Below are positions 44,145 through 53,912 of a stretch of DNA of 59,357 nucleotides, in pieces. This DNA is from Anaerolineae bacterium (GTDB lineage: Bacteria > Chloroflexota > Anaerolineae > Aggregatilineales > Phototrophicaceae), in contig JANQRM010000426.1 of NCBI GenBank assembly GCA_028284565.1, positions 1 to 59,357 of the forward strand, read 5' to 3'. Each line of letters opens with the position of its first letter. The first letter of the stretch is position 1. The notes beneath the pieces were generated by a model that worked only from the letters and a program-made list of their open reading frames with translations, searched no databases and was not told where the DNA came from. The position numbers and the translations under genes were made by a program.

Positions 44145-45149
44145 CTATACGCGATTACATAGTTGTTTTGCAAGTGTTATGACTTTATCGACTGTGGGAA
44201 CGGTCACATCTTCTAAGGGCGGTGAGAAGGGTATGGGAACATTCATCGCACCCATTCGCTTGACTGGCGCATCCAAATAATAAAATGCGCCTTCCGCGAT
44301 GATGGACGCAATCTCAGCCGTGACCCCATATTGCTCATAGCCCTCATCAATGACAATTGCCCGGCTGGTTTTCTTTGCTGAATTAATAATTGTGTCTTTA
44401 TCTAAGGGGAGGGTGGTACGAGGGTCAACCACTTCAGCAGAGATACCCATGTCTGCCAGTTGCTCAGCCGATTCCAGTGCAACATCCACCATGCTACTCA
44501 ATCCCACCAGCGTAATATCCATTCCTTCGCGCTTAATATCCGCCACACCAAAGGGAATGGTGTACTCTTTATCGGGTACAAGCCCTTTGTTGGGGAAGCT
44601 GAGTTTATCCTCAAATATCACCACCGGGTTATTATCCCGAATTGCCGATTTCATCAGTCCTTTCAGGTCATAAGGTGTGGATGGCACAGCGACCTTTAAG
44701 CCCGGAACATGACTTAACCATGCATGCAGGCTCTGGCTATGTTGAGCCGCGCTTCGTCGGGTTGCCCCTAATGTCGTCCGCAAGACCATCGGCACACTCA
44801 ATTTTCCGCCGGACATATAATGAATCTTCGCTGCCTGATTGACCATCTGATCCATAGTCAGTGTGATAAAATCGCCAAACATAATATCAACCACTGGACG
44901 CATCCCAGTCATCGCCGCGCCCACACAGATTCCAGTGATTCCAGCTTCGGAGATGGGGGAGTCAATTACGCGCTCCGTGCCAAATTCCTCGACCAAGCCC
45001 GCCAAAACACGGAAGGGCGTGCCTGTTTCAGCGACATCTTCTCCGATGATAAAGACTCGGTCATCCCGACGCATCTCTTCGGCAAGGGCTTCATTTGTCG
45101 CTTGTGAAAAGCTAATCTCTCGTATGGCAGTTTTAGTCGGCGTAGACAT
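44145..45149 (-). CDS. 2-oxo-acid dehydrogenase E1 component, beta subunit
   Basis: 334 residues from the ATG at 45149, which overlaps the E1 alpha stop by 17 bases. Hallmarks: VFIIGEDVAETGTPFRVL, RVIDSPISEAGITGICVGAA and PVVIFEDK. The C-terminal transketolase-like domain reads AIVIDEGYEQYGV and PVKRMGAMNVPIPFSP. It pairs with the alpha subunit to bind thiamine diphosphate and decarboxylate an oxo-acid (pyruvate, acetoin or branched-chain). The exact substrate class cannot be settled by eye. Confidence 0.93.
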   Translation of the reverse strand: MSTPTKTAIREISFSQATNEALAEEMRRDDRVFIIGEDVAETGTPFRVLAGLVEEFGTERVIDSPISEAGITGICVGAAMTGMRPVVDIMFGDFITLTMDQMVNQAAKIHYMSGGKLSVPMVLRTTLGATRRSAAQHSQSLHAWLSHVPGLKVAVPSTPYDLKGLMKSAIRDNNPVVIFEDKLSFPNKGLVPDKEYTIPFGVADIKREGMDITLVGLSSMVDVALESAEQLADMGISAEVVDPRTTLPLDKDTIINSAKKTSRAIVIDEGYEQYGVTAEIASIIAEGAFYYLDAPVKRMGAMNVPIPFSPPLEDVTVPTVDKVITLAKQLCNRV

Positions 45150-46137
45150 GCAAATCCACCTCATCGACTGCTGGATAGGGAGCATTCAGGGCAAAATTCA
45201 CCGCATCAGTGGCGGACTGTTCTACATTTTGATGAATGCTGTCTAATAAGCCTTCGTCAGCAAAATCTTGAGTGATGAGCCACTCGCCAAAGTTGGTAAT
45301 GGGGTCACGGTTCGTCTTCCAATCTTGTTCTTCCGCTTTAGGGCGATAATATTCGCGGTTGATGTCACCGACATGATGTCCATAATAGCGGTAGGTGTGG
45401 CAGAGTAAAAATGCAGGTCCATCACCCGCTCTGGCTCTTGCTACCAAATCTTTGGCTGCGAGATAGACTTCTCGCACATCCTGACCATCCACTTCGATAG
45501 AATGAATCCCAAAGGCTTTGGCGCGGTCTGTTAGCTCTCCGGCTGTGGTCTCGCTGAAGTGCGTGTACTCGTTGTACATATTGTTTTCACAGACATAAAT
45601 CACAGGGTATTTCCAGAGTTGTGCCATATTCATGACTTCGTAGATGAGTCCCTGTCCCATCGCACCTTCACCGAAGAAGCAAACAGCCACTTGGTCTGTG
45701 CCACGCATTTTTGCAGACATCGCTGCGCCTGTAGCTATTCCTGCACTCCCACCGACAATCGCATTTGCACCTAGATTGCCTTTTTCTTGGTCAGCAATAT
45801 GCATCGAGCCACCTTTACCCCGACAATATCCCGCTTCTTTGCCCAACAATTCGCTGAACATTGGCTTAAACTCTGCACCTTTGGCGAGGCAATGCCCATG
45901 TCCACGATGGGTACTGGTGATGTAATCATCAGTCCGTAGGGCTTCACAGACACCCACCGCTACCGCTTCTTGACCACTATACATATGGGTTAAGCCCGGC
46001 ATCTTGGCAGAGAGATAGAGTTGATTGGCGTTTTCCTCGAAGATACGGATTTTGACCATCTGCTCGTACATCTGAATCCAGTGTTCGCGGTCAACAGATG
46101 ATGCTTCGGGGATGGGTTTGAGTTTAGGCGATGTCAT
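45133..46137 (-). CDS. 2-oxo-acid dehydrogenase E1 component, alpha subunit
   Basis: 334 residues from the ATG at 46137 (TTG at 46143 possible). HMYSGQEAVAVGVCEAL, STHRGHGHCLAKG and CRGKGGSMHIAD are typical of acetoin/pyruvate dehydrogenase E1 alpha. The thiamine diphosphate motif is GEGAMGQGLIYEV...NN. It is the first gene of the ~18.3-kb minus-strand cluster, directly after the promoter and operator at 46242-46286. Confidence 0.94.
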   Translation of the reverse strand: MTSPKLKPIPEASSVDREHWIQMYEQMVKIRIFEENANQLYLSAKMPGLTHMYSGQEAVAVGVCEALRTDDYITSTHRGHGHCLAKGAEFKPMFSELLGKEAGYCRGKGGSMHIADQEKGNLGANAIVGGSAGIATGAAMSAKMRGTDQVAVCFFGEGAMGQGLIYEVMNMAQLWKYPVIYVCENNMYNEYTHFSETTAGELTDRAKAFGIHSIEVDGQDVREVYLAAKDLVARARAGDGPAFLLCHTYRYYGHHVGDINREYYRPKAEEQDWKTNRDPITNFGEWLITQDFADEGLLDSIHQNVEQSATDAVNFALNAPYPAVDEVDLHVYAD

Positions 46138-46241
46138 TGGCAACCGCCTTGGTGATTATCGGTTGGGTAATGATTTGAGAGGAACCCTCAATAATAAGGG
46201 AAAAGTCCATAAATTATCCAAAAAATTCTAAACAAAAGCAT

Positions 46242-46258
46242 CTGTGGTATGACCACAG
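46242..46258. promoter_or_regulatory. FadR/GntR-type operator palindrome at the head of the catabolic cluster
   Basis: CTGTGGT-atg-ACCACAG is a perfect 7-bp inverted repeat containing TGGT-x2-GACCA, the FadR-subfamily consensus. It overlaps the -10 box and likely start site of the minus-strand promoter. An identical left half (CTGTGGTATGA) recurs at 46326-46336. The regulator at 34423-35130 is the obvious candidate ligand. Confidence 0.65.
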
Positions 46259-46286
46259 TATATCGAAAACCCTACTATTTTGTCAA
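46257..46286 (-). promoter_or_regulatory. Sigma70-type promoter for the catabolic cluster
   Basis: On the minus strand, TTGACA (46286-46281), an 18-base spacer, then TATACT (46262-46257). Both boxes are close to consensus. It lies about 120 bases upstream of the E1 alpha start. The rest of the 594-base divergent gap (46138-46731) is AT-rich and has no gene I trust. Confidence 0.7.
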
Positions 46287-46731
46287 TATTGTGAAGATAA
46301 CGCAAAATAATCGACCGAATCCATCCTGTGGTATGATGTCTTGGTATTTCTTAAACGCGTGTTTGCGTAAGATGAATATCCTAATACATAATACATATAC
46401 CCAATGCATCAAACACGGCATTCTCAATCGTGTTCCGTACAAAAGCCGGGTTTTACATTCGTCAATATTGTGGAATGTAGCAGTCAATCTTTGTAATAAC
46501 GTTAACTGACTTTAGCAAACAACCAAATCTAAATGGTTATTGATGTTGAGAATTAGCTATTGATAATGTGAACGACTTAAATAAGCAAATTTTCAAGAAA
46601 CAGATTCCCCGAGGTAATAATTATTTACAGAAGATAAATTAAATCAAAATTGCATAGAGTCTCCATATTTTCTCCAGATTTGTTTGTCACGATGAATATA
46701 TCGTCATTACAGCACAGACAAGGAGATAAAC

Positions 46732-48147
46732 ATGCGAAAACAACATGTAATGATTGGACTTTGTATCAGCGTGGTACTGGTGTTTGCACTGAGTTTTGGA
46801 ATCTCATCTGAAACAGCAACCGTCTCAGCGCAACAGGAAACCGCCACGATTGAGCGTCAAAATCTCTTTAATCGTATTGAGACCTCTGGCACCATTGCGC
46901 CAGAACGCACCATCAATCTGACATTTGGCATCAACGGCACGGTTGCCGATGTCATGGTCGAAGTCGGTGACACAGTATCTATAGGTGATGTTCTTGCTCA
47001 ATTAGATACAACAGACATTGATTTCCAAATTGCCTTAAATGAGCAAACGGTCTTAACAAGAGAAATCAGCCTCGCAGATTTAACTGACGAGCCAACTGAA
47101 GCCGAGATTGCACAAGCACAATCGAGCCTCGCCTCCGCGATGTCGCAGCTCACACAAGCACAAATCTCACTCAATAATGCGGTAAATAATCAAACCATCA
47201 ATTGCTCTAATTTGGATGATGCCAATGATGCGCTTGATGATGCCACAGAAGCTTATGATGATTACGTGATAGAAGGCTACGAATGGGATGCTGACTTCAT
47301 GCCCAATCCCGATTCAACACAGGGACAAGCTCTTGAGCAAGCCCAAAGTCAATACAATGTGGCACTCGCACAATGCAATAACACTCCGCCAATCGCCCAA
47401 TTTGAAGCTCAAGTGACTGCCGCCCAAGCCAGTGTCGATTTGGCACAAGCAACGTTGGCTTCCTTATTGGATGGACCCAATGAAAATCAAATTGCTACGT
47501 CGCAAGCCCAACTTGAACAAGCCCAACTTCAACTCGTCGATACGCAAAATATGCTGGATGACGCAGTGATTATCGCCCCCTTTGATGGTGTCGTCTCCAA
47601 AATCAACATCGTGACCGACCAGATGGTCAACACCAGCACCCTTGCCATCACCCTATTGGATGTACAGACCCTCCATATTGATGTGGTCGTTGATGAATTG
47701 GATATTACACAGATACAACTCGAACAACCTGCGACTATCCAGCCTGAAGCCCTCGATGGCACAACGATTAATGGCACAGTGACACAAATTGCCCCAGCAG
47801 GAACCAACAACAACGGCATTGTCACCTATGATGTCCGCATTGATCTCGACTCTAACGTGAGCTTGCCCATCTATGTCGGCATGACTACGGATGTGGAAAT
47901 CATTATTGGGCAACAAGACAATGTGCTTGTCATCCCCACAGAAGCAATTCAACGTGAGGGTACGCAAGAATTTGTTGAAATCCTGAATTCGGATGGCTCC
48001 AGCACCCAAATTTTCATCGACACTGGTTTGACTATTGATGGTGTTACCATCATCAACGGAGACATTGCTGATGGGATGAATGTATTGATACCCAATCGTA
48101 CCGCATCTAATGGTGGCGGTGGTTTACCCTTTCCGGGAGGTAATTAG
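46732..48147 (+). CDS. Periplasmic/extracytoplasmic adaptor of a MacAB-type exporter (HlyD/MFP family)
   Basis: 471 residues, AAGGAG upstream. An N-terminal membrane anchor ([20 protein letters not shown]) is followed by the first half-lipoyl domain ([24 protein letters not shown] region with [17 protein letters not shown]). A long, Gln/Ala-rich coiled-coil hairpin runs from ~85 to ~265 ([19 protein letters not shown]), then the returning lipoyl half [19 protein letters not shown]. Beta-barrel and membrane-proximal domains follow. It bridges the permease to the cell exterior. The hairpin is longer than in typical Gram-positive adaptors. First gene of a plus-strand export operon. Confidence 0.88.
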   Translation: MRKQHVMIGLCISVVLVFALSFGISSETATVSAQQETATIERQNLFNRIETSGTIAPERTINLTFGINGTVADVMVEVGDTVSIGDVLAQLDTTDIDFQIALNEQTVLTREISLADLTDEPTEAEIAQAQSSLASAMSQLTQAQISLNNAVNNQTINCSNLDDANDALDDATEAYDDYVIEGYEWDADFMPNPDSTQGQALEQAQSQYNVALAQCNNTPPIAQFEAQVTAAQASVDLAQATLASLLDGPNENQIATSQAQLEQAQLQLVDTQNMLDDAVIIAPFDGVVSKINIVTDQMVNTSTLAITLLDVQTLHIDVVVDELDITQIQLEQPATIQPEALDGTTINGTVTQIAPAGTNNNGIVTYDVRIDLDSNVSLPIYVGMTTDVEIIIGQQDNVLVIPTEAIQREGTQEFVEILNSDGSSTQIFIDTGLTIDGVTIINGDIADGMNVLIPNRTASNGGGGLPFPGGN

Positions 48148-48149
48148 TC

Positions 48150-48902
48150 ATGATTGCTACTGCCTCAGCGAAAATACTACCTGACGATAAAACTCAAACC
48201 ATCATTCCAGAACCTGTTATCGAGACGAGTGACCTTCGTAAAACCTATACCATGGGCGAGATCGAAGTCCATGCCTTGCAGGGGGTCTCTATCGAAATCA
48301 ATAAAGGAGAGTTCGTCGCCATTGTCGGACCATCAGGCAGTGGGAAAAGTACGCTCATGGCAATCCTTGGTGCCCTCGATAAACCAACAAGCGGGAGCTA
48401 TAAAATAGAAGGTGTCGAAATCGGACGCATGAGTGAAGACAGTCTATCAGATATTCGTAACTATCGCATTGGATTTGTTTTCCAAAAGTTTAATTTGCTC
48501 GCACGCAGTTCTGCGTTGAACAATGTTGCCATGCCCTTGATTTATGCTGGAGCTTCCAAAAAAGAACGCAAAGCACGGGCGCAACATGCCCTTGAATTGG
48601 TCGATTTGGCAGACCGTATGGATCATCAACCCAATGAACTTTCGGGTGGGCAACAACAACGGGTCGCCATTGCGCGTGCGTTGGTCAATAACCCCGCCAT
48701 CATCTTAGCCGATGAACCCACAGGCAATCTGGACTCCAAAACCAGTGAAGAAATCATGGCACTCTTCCATCGTCTCCATCAAGATGAAGGTATCACGCTG
48801 ATTACTGTCACCCATTCACCTGAAGTCGCTGACCAAGCCCAACGGGTCATCACCATGCGCGATGGAACCGTTGTAAACGAAGGAGATGAGCATGTTGACT
48901 GA
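48150..48902 (+). CDS. ABC transporter ATP-binding protein, MacB/LolD type
   Basis: 250 residues: Walker [16 protein letters not shown]-loop VFQKFNLL, signature [13 protein letters not shown], Walker [14 protein letters not shown] and switch His in TVTHSPE. In E. coli MacB the ATPase is fused to the permease; here it is separate. It ends inside the start region of the permease gene (RBS GGAG within its last codons). Confidence 0.93.
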   Translation: MIATASAKILPDDKTQTIIPEPVIETSDLRKTYTMGEIEVHALQGVSIEINKGEFVAIVGPSGSGKSTLMAILGALDKPTSGSYKIEGVEIGRMSEDSLSDIRNYRIGFVFQKFNLLARSSALNNVAMPLIYAGASKKERKARAQHALELVDLADRMDHQPNELSGGQQQRVAIARALVNNPAIILADEPTGNLDSKTSEEIMALFHRLHQDEGITLITVTHSPEVADQAQRVITMRDGTVVNEGDEHVD

Positions 48903-50868
48903 ATTACGCGACCGTCCCATCCGCTACTACACCCGTCACCTTGTCGTCTTACTCTCCGCTGTGGTCATGTTATTTGCCTTTGCCATCTTAACACCTTGGC
49001 AAAGTATCAACCCAGCGCAGTTAGTAGGGGCTACACAAGCTGTATCGGGTGGAACATCAGGGGATAGTGAACAAGGTTTTCAAATGCCCAATGGGTTTGA
49101 TCTATCCAATCTTCCCGAAGGATTCCAACCACCAGCAGGCTTTGACCCCACCAATCTACCCGATGGCTTTCAATTGTCAGGTGGTTTCGATCCTGCAAAC
49201 TTACCTGATGGTTTTGAACCACCAGCAGGCTTCCCTTTTGCACAAGGTAACATCTCTGCCCCAACAGGTGACTTGGCAAGTCAATTTGGAGGCACAAATC
49301 CGTTACAGGCACTCGTTCCAATTGCCGCACTTTTGAGTTTGGGCTTTGCTATGCTAAGCGCGATTCGACCAAATGTAGATCGCTGGTCACGCGGGTTGAC
49401 CTTCATAGCAGGGCTAGCCAGTTTAGCCTCTTTTATCCCGACTTTTGCGCTTAACTCACTGGTTCCCATTGACCTGCTTGCCAGTGTGAATATTGGCTTC
49501 TGGTTAGCTATTGTGGGCAGTCTTGGCTTAATCATACAGGTCGTTATTCCACAGATGCGCCTCGATGATGTTGATGAAACCGATGTACGCGAAATCGTAC
49601 CAGACGACAATTTAGGACGTGGTGGTTTGAGCATTCCTCAAAACATCAGTATTGCTGTGGATGCTCTCATGGCAAATAAACTGCGCTCCGGCTTGACCAT
49701 GCTGGGCATTATCATTGGGGTAGGTTCCGTTGTCTCTCTCATTTCCATTGGTCAAGGCGCAACAGTTGCGGTAACCAGCGAGATTGAAGGCACAGGCTTA
49801 AATCAAGTTACAGTACTATCAGGAAGTAATACAGGCAATGGCGGTCCTCCCGGCATCAACCTAAGCAATGCCCAAACCATCACCTATGATGACGCACTTG
49901 CACTTGAAGAGCAACTCGACGATGTGACGGCTGTCCTACCACAATACAGCACTACTTTACGCATCCGTTCAGATCAAGACAACATCCAAGCTAGTGTACT
50001 CGGTACAGTAGAAGACTATGCTCTTGCTAGTGATATTGCCCTCGATATCGGACGCTACTTTTCAGAGAGTGAATATGACAACAATGCACGAGTTGCAATC
50101 CTCGGACAAAATGCCGCACAAGACTTGTTTGGAGGATTGAATCCATTAGATCGCGCAATCCGCATTGATGGCACACGCTTTGAGGTTATCGGAGTCTTAG
50201 AAGAACAAGACGGCGGCTTTGGCACGAACCCCAATGACCAAATCTACATCCCCCTCACGACAGGCTATCGCAATCTGTTTGATACACGAGTCGTCGCTAG
50301 CAATGATAACTATGTCTCATCTATCACAGTAGTCGCTATGAACTCTGACGCAGTACCGGGTGTCGAGCAACATATCGAAACCATCTTACGTAGTGAGCAT
50401 CGCCTCGAACTTGACGAAGACAATGATTTCAGCGTCCAGAATCAACAAACGCTACTGGATACCGCTAGTACCATTACTGGTATCTTGACCGTCCTACTCG
50501 GTGCAATTTCAAGTATCTCTTTGCTCGTTGGTGGCATTGGCATCATGAATATCATGCTGGTCTCTGTCAAAGAACGCACCAAGGAAATCGGTTTACGCAA
50601 AGCCATTGGCGCACGACGCGGGCAAATCCTCCAGCAATTCCTCATCGAAACCATTGTCCTGAGTGTTTTGGGTGGGGTAATCGGAGTCTCAATGGGTGTT
50701 GGTATCTCATGGATTGTAAATGCCAGTGGAATCTTTACCACAGTCATCTCTATTGACTCCATCTTGCTCGGTCTCGTCTTCTCAGCATTGGTCGGATGCT
50801 TCTTCGGAATATATCCCGCCAACCAAGCCGCCAGCTTACAGCCAATCGAAGCACTACGCTACGAATAA
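48892..50868 (+). CDS. MacB/FtsX-family export permease with an N-terminal repeat-bearing extension
   Basis: 658 residues from the ATG at 48892 (GGAG six bases upstream). Helix 1 is at ~15-37. Then follows an extracytoplasmic Pro/Gly/Phe segment (~55-115) with tandem units of the form GFDPxNLPDGF-x-PPA ([33 protein letters not shown]). Three more helices run to ~220. The MacB core begins ~245 with [20 protein letters not shown] and a periplasmic core domain (~290-500). The FtsX end carries [22 protein letters not shown]. coli-type MacB lacks the repeat segment and the extra helices. Transports a peptide, lipid or drug outward. Confidence 0.9.
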   Translation: MLTELRDRPIRYYTRHLVVLLSAVVMLFAFAILTPWQSINPAQLVGATQAVSGGTSGDSEQGFQMPNGFDLSNLPEGFQPPAGFDPTNLPDGFQLSGGFDPANLPDGFEPPAGFPFAQGNISAPTGDLASQFGGTNPLQALVPIAALLSLGFAMLSAIRPNVDRWSRGLTFIAGLASLASFIPTFALNSLVPIDLLASVNIGFWLAIVGSLGLIIQVVIPQMRLDDVDETDVREIVPDDNLGRGGLSIPQNISIAVDALMANKLRSGLTMLGIIIGVGSVVSLISIGQGATVAVTSEIEGTGLNQVTVLSGSNTGNGGPPGINLSNAQTITYDDALALEEQLDDVTAVLPQYSTTLRIRSDQDNIQASVLGTVEDYALASDIALDIGRYFSESEYDNNARVAILGQNAAQDLFGGLNPLDRAIRIDGTRFEVIGVLEEQDGGFGTNPNDQIYIPLTTGYRNLFDTRVVASNDNYVSSITVVAMNSDAVPGVEQHIETILRSEHRLELDEDNDFSVQNQQTLLDTASTITGILTVLLGAISSISLLVGGIGIMNIMLVSVKERTKEIGLRKAIGARRGQILQQFLIETIVLSVLGGVIGVSMGVGISWIVNASGIFTTVISIDSILLGLVFSALVGCFFGIYPANQAASLQPIEALRYE

Positions 50869-50895
50869 CAACACTCAAAACAAAGGAGTACAATC

Positions 50896-53163
50896 ATGAA
50901 ACACAAACAACGCTTAACCCTACTCATCGGTACCATCGCCCTCCTCGCAGTGAGCATGATGGGCTTCACCAGCGCACAAGATGACATCGAAACCCTATCC
51001 ATTGCCTTCATCGGCTCTAACGAAGGACAAAGTGGTGAATTCGACCAGCTTCGCTATCAAGCCGCCATCCTCGCCACCGAAGACATTAACACCAATGATG
51101 ACGAGGGAATCATCAGCGCCGATGAAATGACTTATCAGTTAGAAGTCATCTATTATCCCGCCAATACCCAAGATGAAGTCATCGAAGCCTATGAAGACGC
51201 ACTGGCAGATGATGTCATTGCAATCTTAGGTCCGCACGATGATGACCTAGCCCGTGCCAACACCGATGCAGGCACACCCGATGTTCCTGTCTTACTTGGC
51301 GCACCCGACTCACTTGATGCCGCCAACGTCTATCCGCTTGTACAAGGTTACGACACATGGGGAACAACCGCCGCCAACTATCTCGTGAATGAACGTAAAT
51401 TCACCAATATAGCAGTCATAGCTGTCGATACCACGACCGCATCTTTCGGGACAGATGCCTTTGTTGAGGCGATAGATGAAGACCTACTCGTTGCCAATAT
51501 CGTCATCGAAGCAGACGAAACCGATCTCAGTTCAGAAGCCCGTAGCATTCGTGAATCTAATGCAACTGCACTATTCGTCTGGGTCTTGGATAGCCAAATG
51601 GTCAATTTGCAAGATGCTTTGGATGCTATCGGTTGGGATGGAACGATCTTCTATACTGGACTACAACGCGACACAGCGACCAATCTCACGCTAGAAGCCA
51701 GTGAGTCAATCTATGGTTTAGCCAATTGGTCACCCGTTGCCTACGATAGTGCCAGCCAAGTGTTTGTTGCCGATTATGAGGCAATGTGGGATGAAGCCCC
51801 CCTCCCATCATCTGCTGTCTACTATGATGCTGTTTGGCTCTTGGCAGATGCAGTTTCAGATGAAGGCGATAGTGTAACAGGTATCATCAATCAGTTGAAC
51901 ACAAATGATATGAATGGGCTCTTGGGCAACTACCGCAACGGTCAGAGCGATAGCTTGCTCGTCTTGCAAATGCTCAATGGGACACTCGTCGAAGCCGGAC
52001 GTTATGACGACACTGCTTGTATCACTTGCCTCGATATTTGGTTGGTCGATTCATCTGATGTCGATGCAATCGATACCCAAGTTATCACTTTGGGCTTAAT
52101 CACGACACTTGACGGTCCAATGGAAGCCAAGGGTGAAGCTATCGAACAAGCGGTGCGCCTTGCCATTCGTGAAGTCAATGATGCCAATGGTGTCATCGGC
52201 ACGAACAATGTTCGCTATACTTTCGCACTGCGGACTTACTCTGCGATGACATCTGATGACATAGATTTTATCATCCATCAAGCAGTTGAAGACGGTGTGG
52301 ATATTCTGCTGGGTCCCGATTCCAATGCGCAAATCCTACAAAACCTTTTTGATGCAGAAAATGCCGATTTAGTCCAGTTGGTCTCCGCCAGCAGTTCCCT
52401 CATCACAGACACTGGCTCATCGGAAGCGGTTTTGCAATTACTCCCCAATGATGACGCCTTAGCGATTGCTAGCGCGACCTATCTATTAGATGTCATCGAA
52501 GCAGAACACGTGGCTACAGTAGCCGTCCGTACGGACTATGGCTTAGACACTGCTGAAACCTTTGTTGATGCAATTGAGCAGGATGAGGAAGCACGGGTTG
52601 TTACCCGCCTTGAACATGATGTCGATGAATCGGACTTTACCCAACTTGCTAGCGACATTCAATCAGCTAATGTTTCTGTTGTAGCGGTTTGGTCGACTCA
52701 GCCAGCAACCCAATCTCTCCTAACTGCGCTAGACGAAATCGGTTGGCAGGGCATGATGGTCTATGGTTACTTAACACCCGATATGACCATGAATGTTGTT
52801 GTACCAGAGGACATGGACCTCGTTGGCGCAGTGAACTGGTGGCATGGTGCAGAAGATTGGGCAAGCCAAGATTTTGTCGTACGATTTACAGATCGTTATC
52901 GCGACCAACCCACTCCAGAAAGTGTCGCCTACTATGATGCTGTCCACCTGATTGCCAGTGTGCTGGACGATGGCAATGCCGACTCACTCGAATCCAATAT
53001 ACTAGGCGTGGAGAACTTCATCGGTGTACAAGGAGAATATACACCAGCCGTTTTTGCCAATGGCGAACTGTCCCGCGCGGTACAATTGGTGCAAGTGCAA
53101 GATGAAGGTATGATAGAACTTGCTCGCTTCAAAGATGGATTCTGCCTTGCCGGATGTGAGTAG
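50896..53163 (+). CDS. Exported tandem type-1 periplasmic-binding protein (two Peripla_BP_6-like domains)
   Basis: 755 residues with signal peptide LIGTIALLAVSMMGFTSAQ. Domain 1 (~30-375): LSIAFIGSNEGQSGEFDQ, AILGPHDDDLA, VYYDAVWLLADAV. Domain 2 (~395-745) repeats the order: ITLGLITTLDGPMEAKGEA, DILLGPDSNAQ, AYYDAVHLIASVL. The two share layout but are diverged, so the duplication is old. It resembles LivK receptors but is not beside Liv permeases. It lies in the exporter operon, just before a two-component pair. It probably binds extracellular ligands and presents them to the exporter or sensor; this is inference. Confidence 0.85.
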   Translation: MKHKQRLTLLIGTIALLAVSMMGFTSAQDDIETLSIAFIGSNEGQSGEFDQLRYQAAILATEDINTNDDEGIISADEMTYQLEVIYYPANTQDEVIEAYEDALADDVIAILGPHDDDLARANTDAGTPDVPVLLGAPDSLDAANVYPLVQGYDTWGTTAANYLVNERKFTNIAVIAVDTTTASFGTDAFVEAIDEDLLVANIVIEADETDLSSEARSIRESNATALFVWVLDSQMVNLQDALDAIGWDGTIFYTGLQRDTATNLTLEASESIYGLANWSPVAYDSASQVFVADYEAMWDEAPLPSSAVYYDAVWLLADAVSDEGDSVTGIINQLNTNDMNGLLGNYRNGQSDSLLVLQMLNGTLVEAGRYDDTACITCLDIWLVDSSDVDAIDTQVITLGLITTLDGPMEAKGEAIEQAVRLAIREVNDANGVIGTNNVRYTFALRTYSAMTSDDIDFIIHQAVEDGVDILLGPDSNAQILQNLFDAENADLVQLVSASSSLITDTGSSEAVLQLLPNDDALAIASATYLLDVIEAEHVATVAVRTDYGLDTAETFVDAIEQDEEARVVTRLEHDVDESDFTQLASDIQSANVSVVAVWSTQPATQSLLTALDEIGWQGMMVYGYLTPDMTMNVVVPEDMDLVGAVNWWHGAEDWASQDFVVRFTDRYRDQPTPESVAYYDAVHLIASVLDDGNADSLESNILGVENFIGVQGEYTPAVFANGELSRAVQLVQVQDEGMIELARFKDGFCLAGCE

Positions 53164-53177
53164 ATAATCAATTTGTT

Positions 53178-53203
53178 GGGGGTGCAAATCGCATCCCCTT
53201 TTT
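53178..53203 (+). terminator. Terminator/attenuator between the binding-protein and response-regulator genes
   Basis: GGGGGTGC-aaatc-GCATCCCC followed by T5, 15 bases after the stop at 53163 and 11 bases before the ATG at 53214. The T run is immediately followed by the response-regulator RBS, so the pair downstream is expressed by read-through or its own promoter. Confidence 0.75.
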
Positions 53204-53213
53204 GAGGAAAAAG

Positions 53214-53912
53214 ATGCAAGAGCATGTCTTAGTTGTGGATGATGATAAAGAAATTGTACGTGTTGTCCGCGCCTATTTGGAACAAGCAGGCTATCAAGTG
53301 TCCGTCGCTTATGATGGAGAGCATGCTCTCCATATCTTAAAGCGGGAACGTCCGCCCTTGGTCATCCTTGATTTGATGCTTCCAGACCGTGATGGACTCG
53401 ATATTACCCGCACGATTCGGAGTGATGCCTTCCTCGCTAACACCTATATCATCATGCTGACTGCACGAGTCGAAGATATGGATCGAGTGGTCGGCTTAGA
53501 AATGGGTGCGGATGACTATATCACCAAGCCCTTTAATCCCCGTGAGGTCGTGGCTCGTGTTCGTTCTGGTTTTCGGCGCAAAACACTTGATAGTGAACAC
53601 ACCAAAGAAAAAATCCTCAGCTATCAACAATTGCGAATTGATACCGTCAAACGCCATGTAACGATTAACGACGACTCGGTTGAACTGACTCCGACTGAGT
53701 ATGACTTATTGGTCAAACTGATGGAACGTCCGGGGATTCCTTTCCGTCGGGAAGATTTGCTTCAAAATCGGGAATCTGTCGGCTATGAGAGTTTAGAACG
53801 CACCCTCGATAGTCATATCCGCAACTTACGTAAAAAGCTTGAAAACGATCCCTCCAAACCAGAATATATTCAAACCGTCTATGGCATCGGCTATCGGCTA
53901 GGAGAACCCTGA
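53214..53912 (+). CDS. OmpR/PhoB-family response regulator
   Basis: 232 residues from the ATG at 53214 (GAGG upstream; TTG at 53202 is less likely). Receiver domain: VLVVDDDKE, phospho-Asp in LVILDLMLPDRDG, Thr in MLTARVED and Lys in DYITKPFNP. The winged-helix output reads LTPTEYDLLVKLMERPG and RTLDSHIRNLRKKLE. The stop overlaps the start of the sensor kinase (ATGA). Likely controls the exporter operon just upstream. Confidence 0.94.
   Translation: MQEHVLVVDDDKEIVRVVRAYLEQAGYQVSVAYDGEHALHILKRERPPLVILDLMLPDRDGLDITRTIRSDAFLANTYIIMLTARVEDMDRVVGLEMGADDYITKPFNPREVVARVRSGFRRKTLDSEHTKEKILSYQQLRIDTVKRHVTINDDSVELTPTEYDLLVKLMERPGIPFRREDLLQNRESVGYESLERTLDSHIRNLRKKLENDPSKPEYIQTVYGIGYRLGEP

Noticed and set aside
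46249..46509. Plus-strand frame of 86 codons in the divergent promoter region
   Set aside because: It overlaps the promoter and operator and has no RBS or family motif; it looks like chance.
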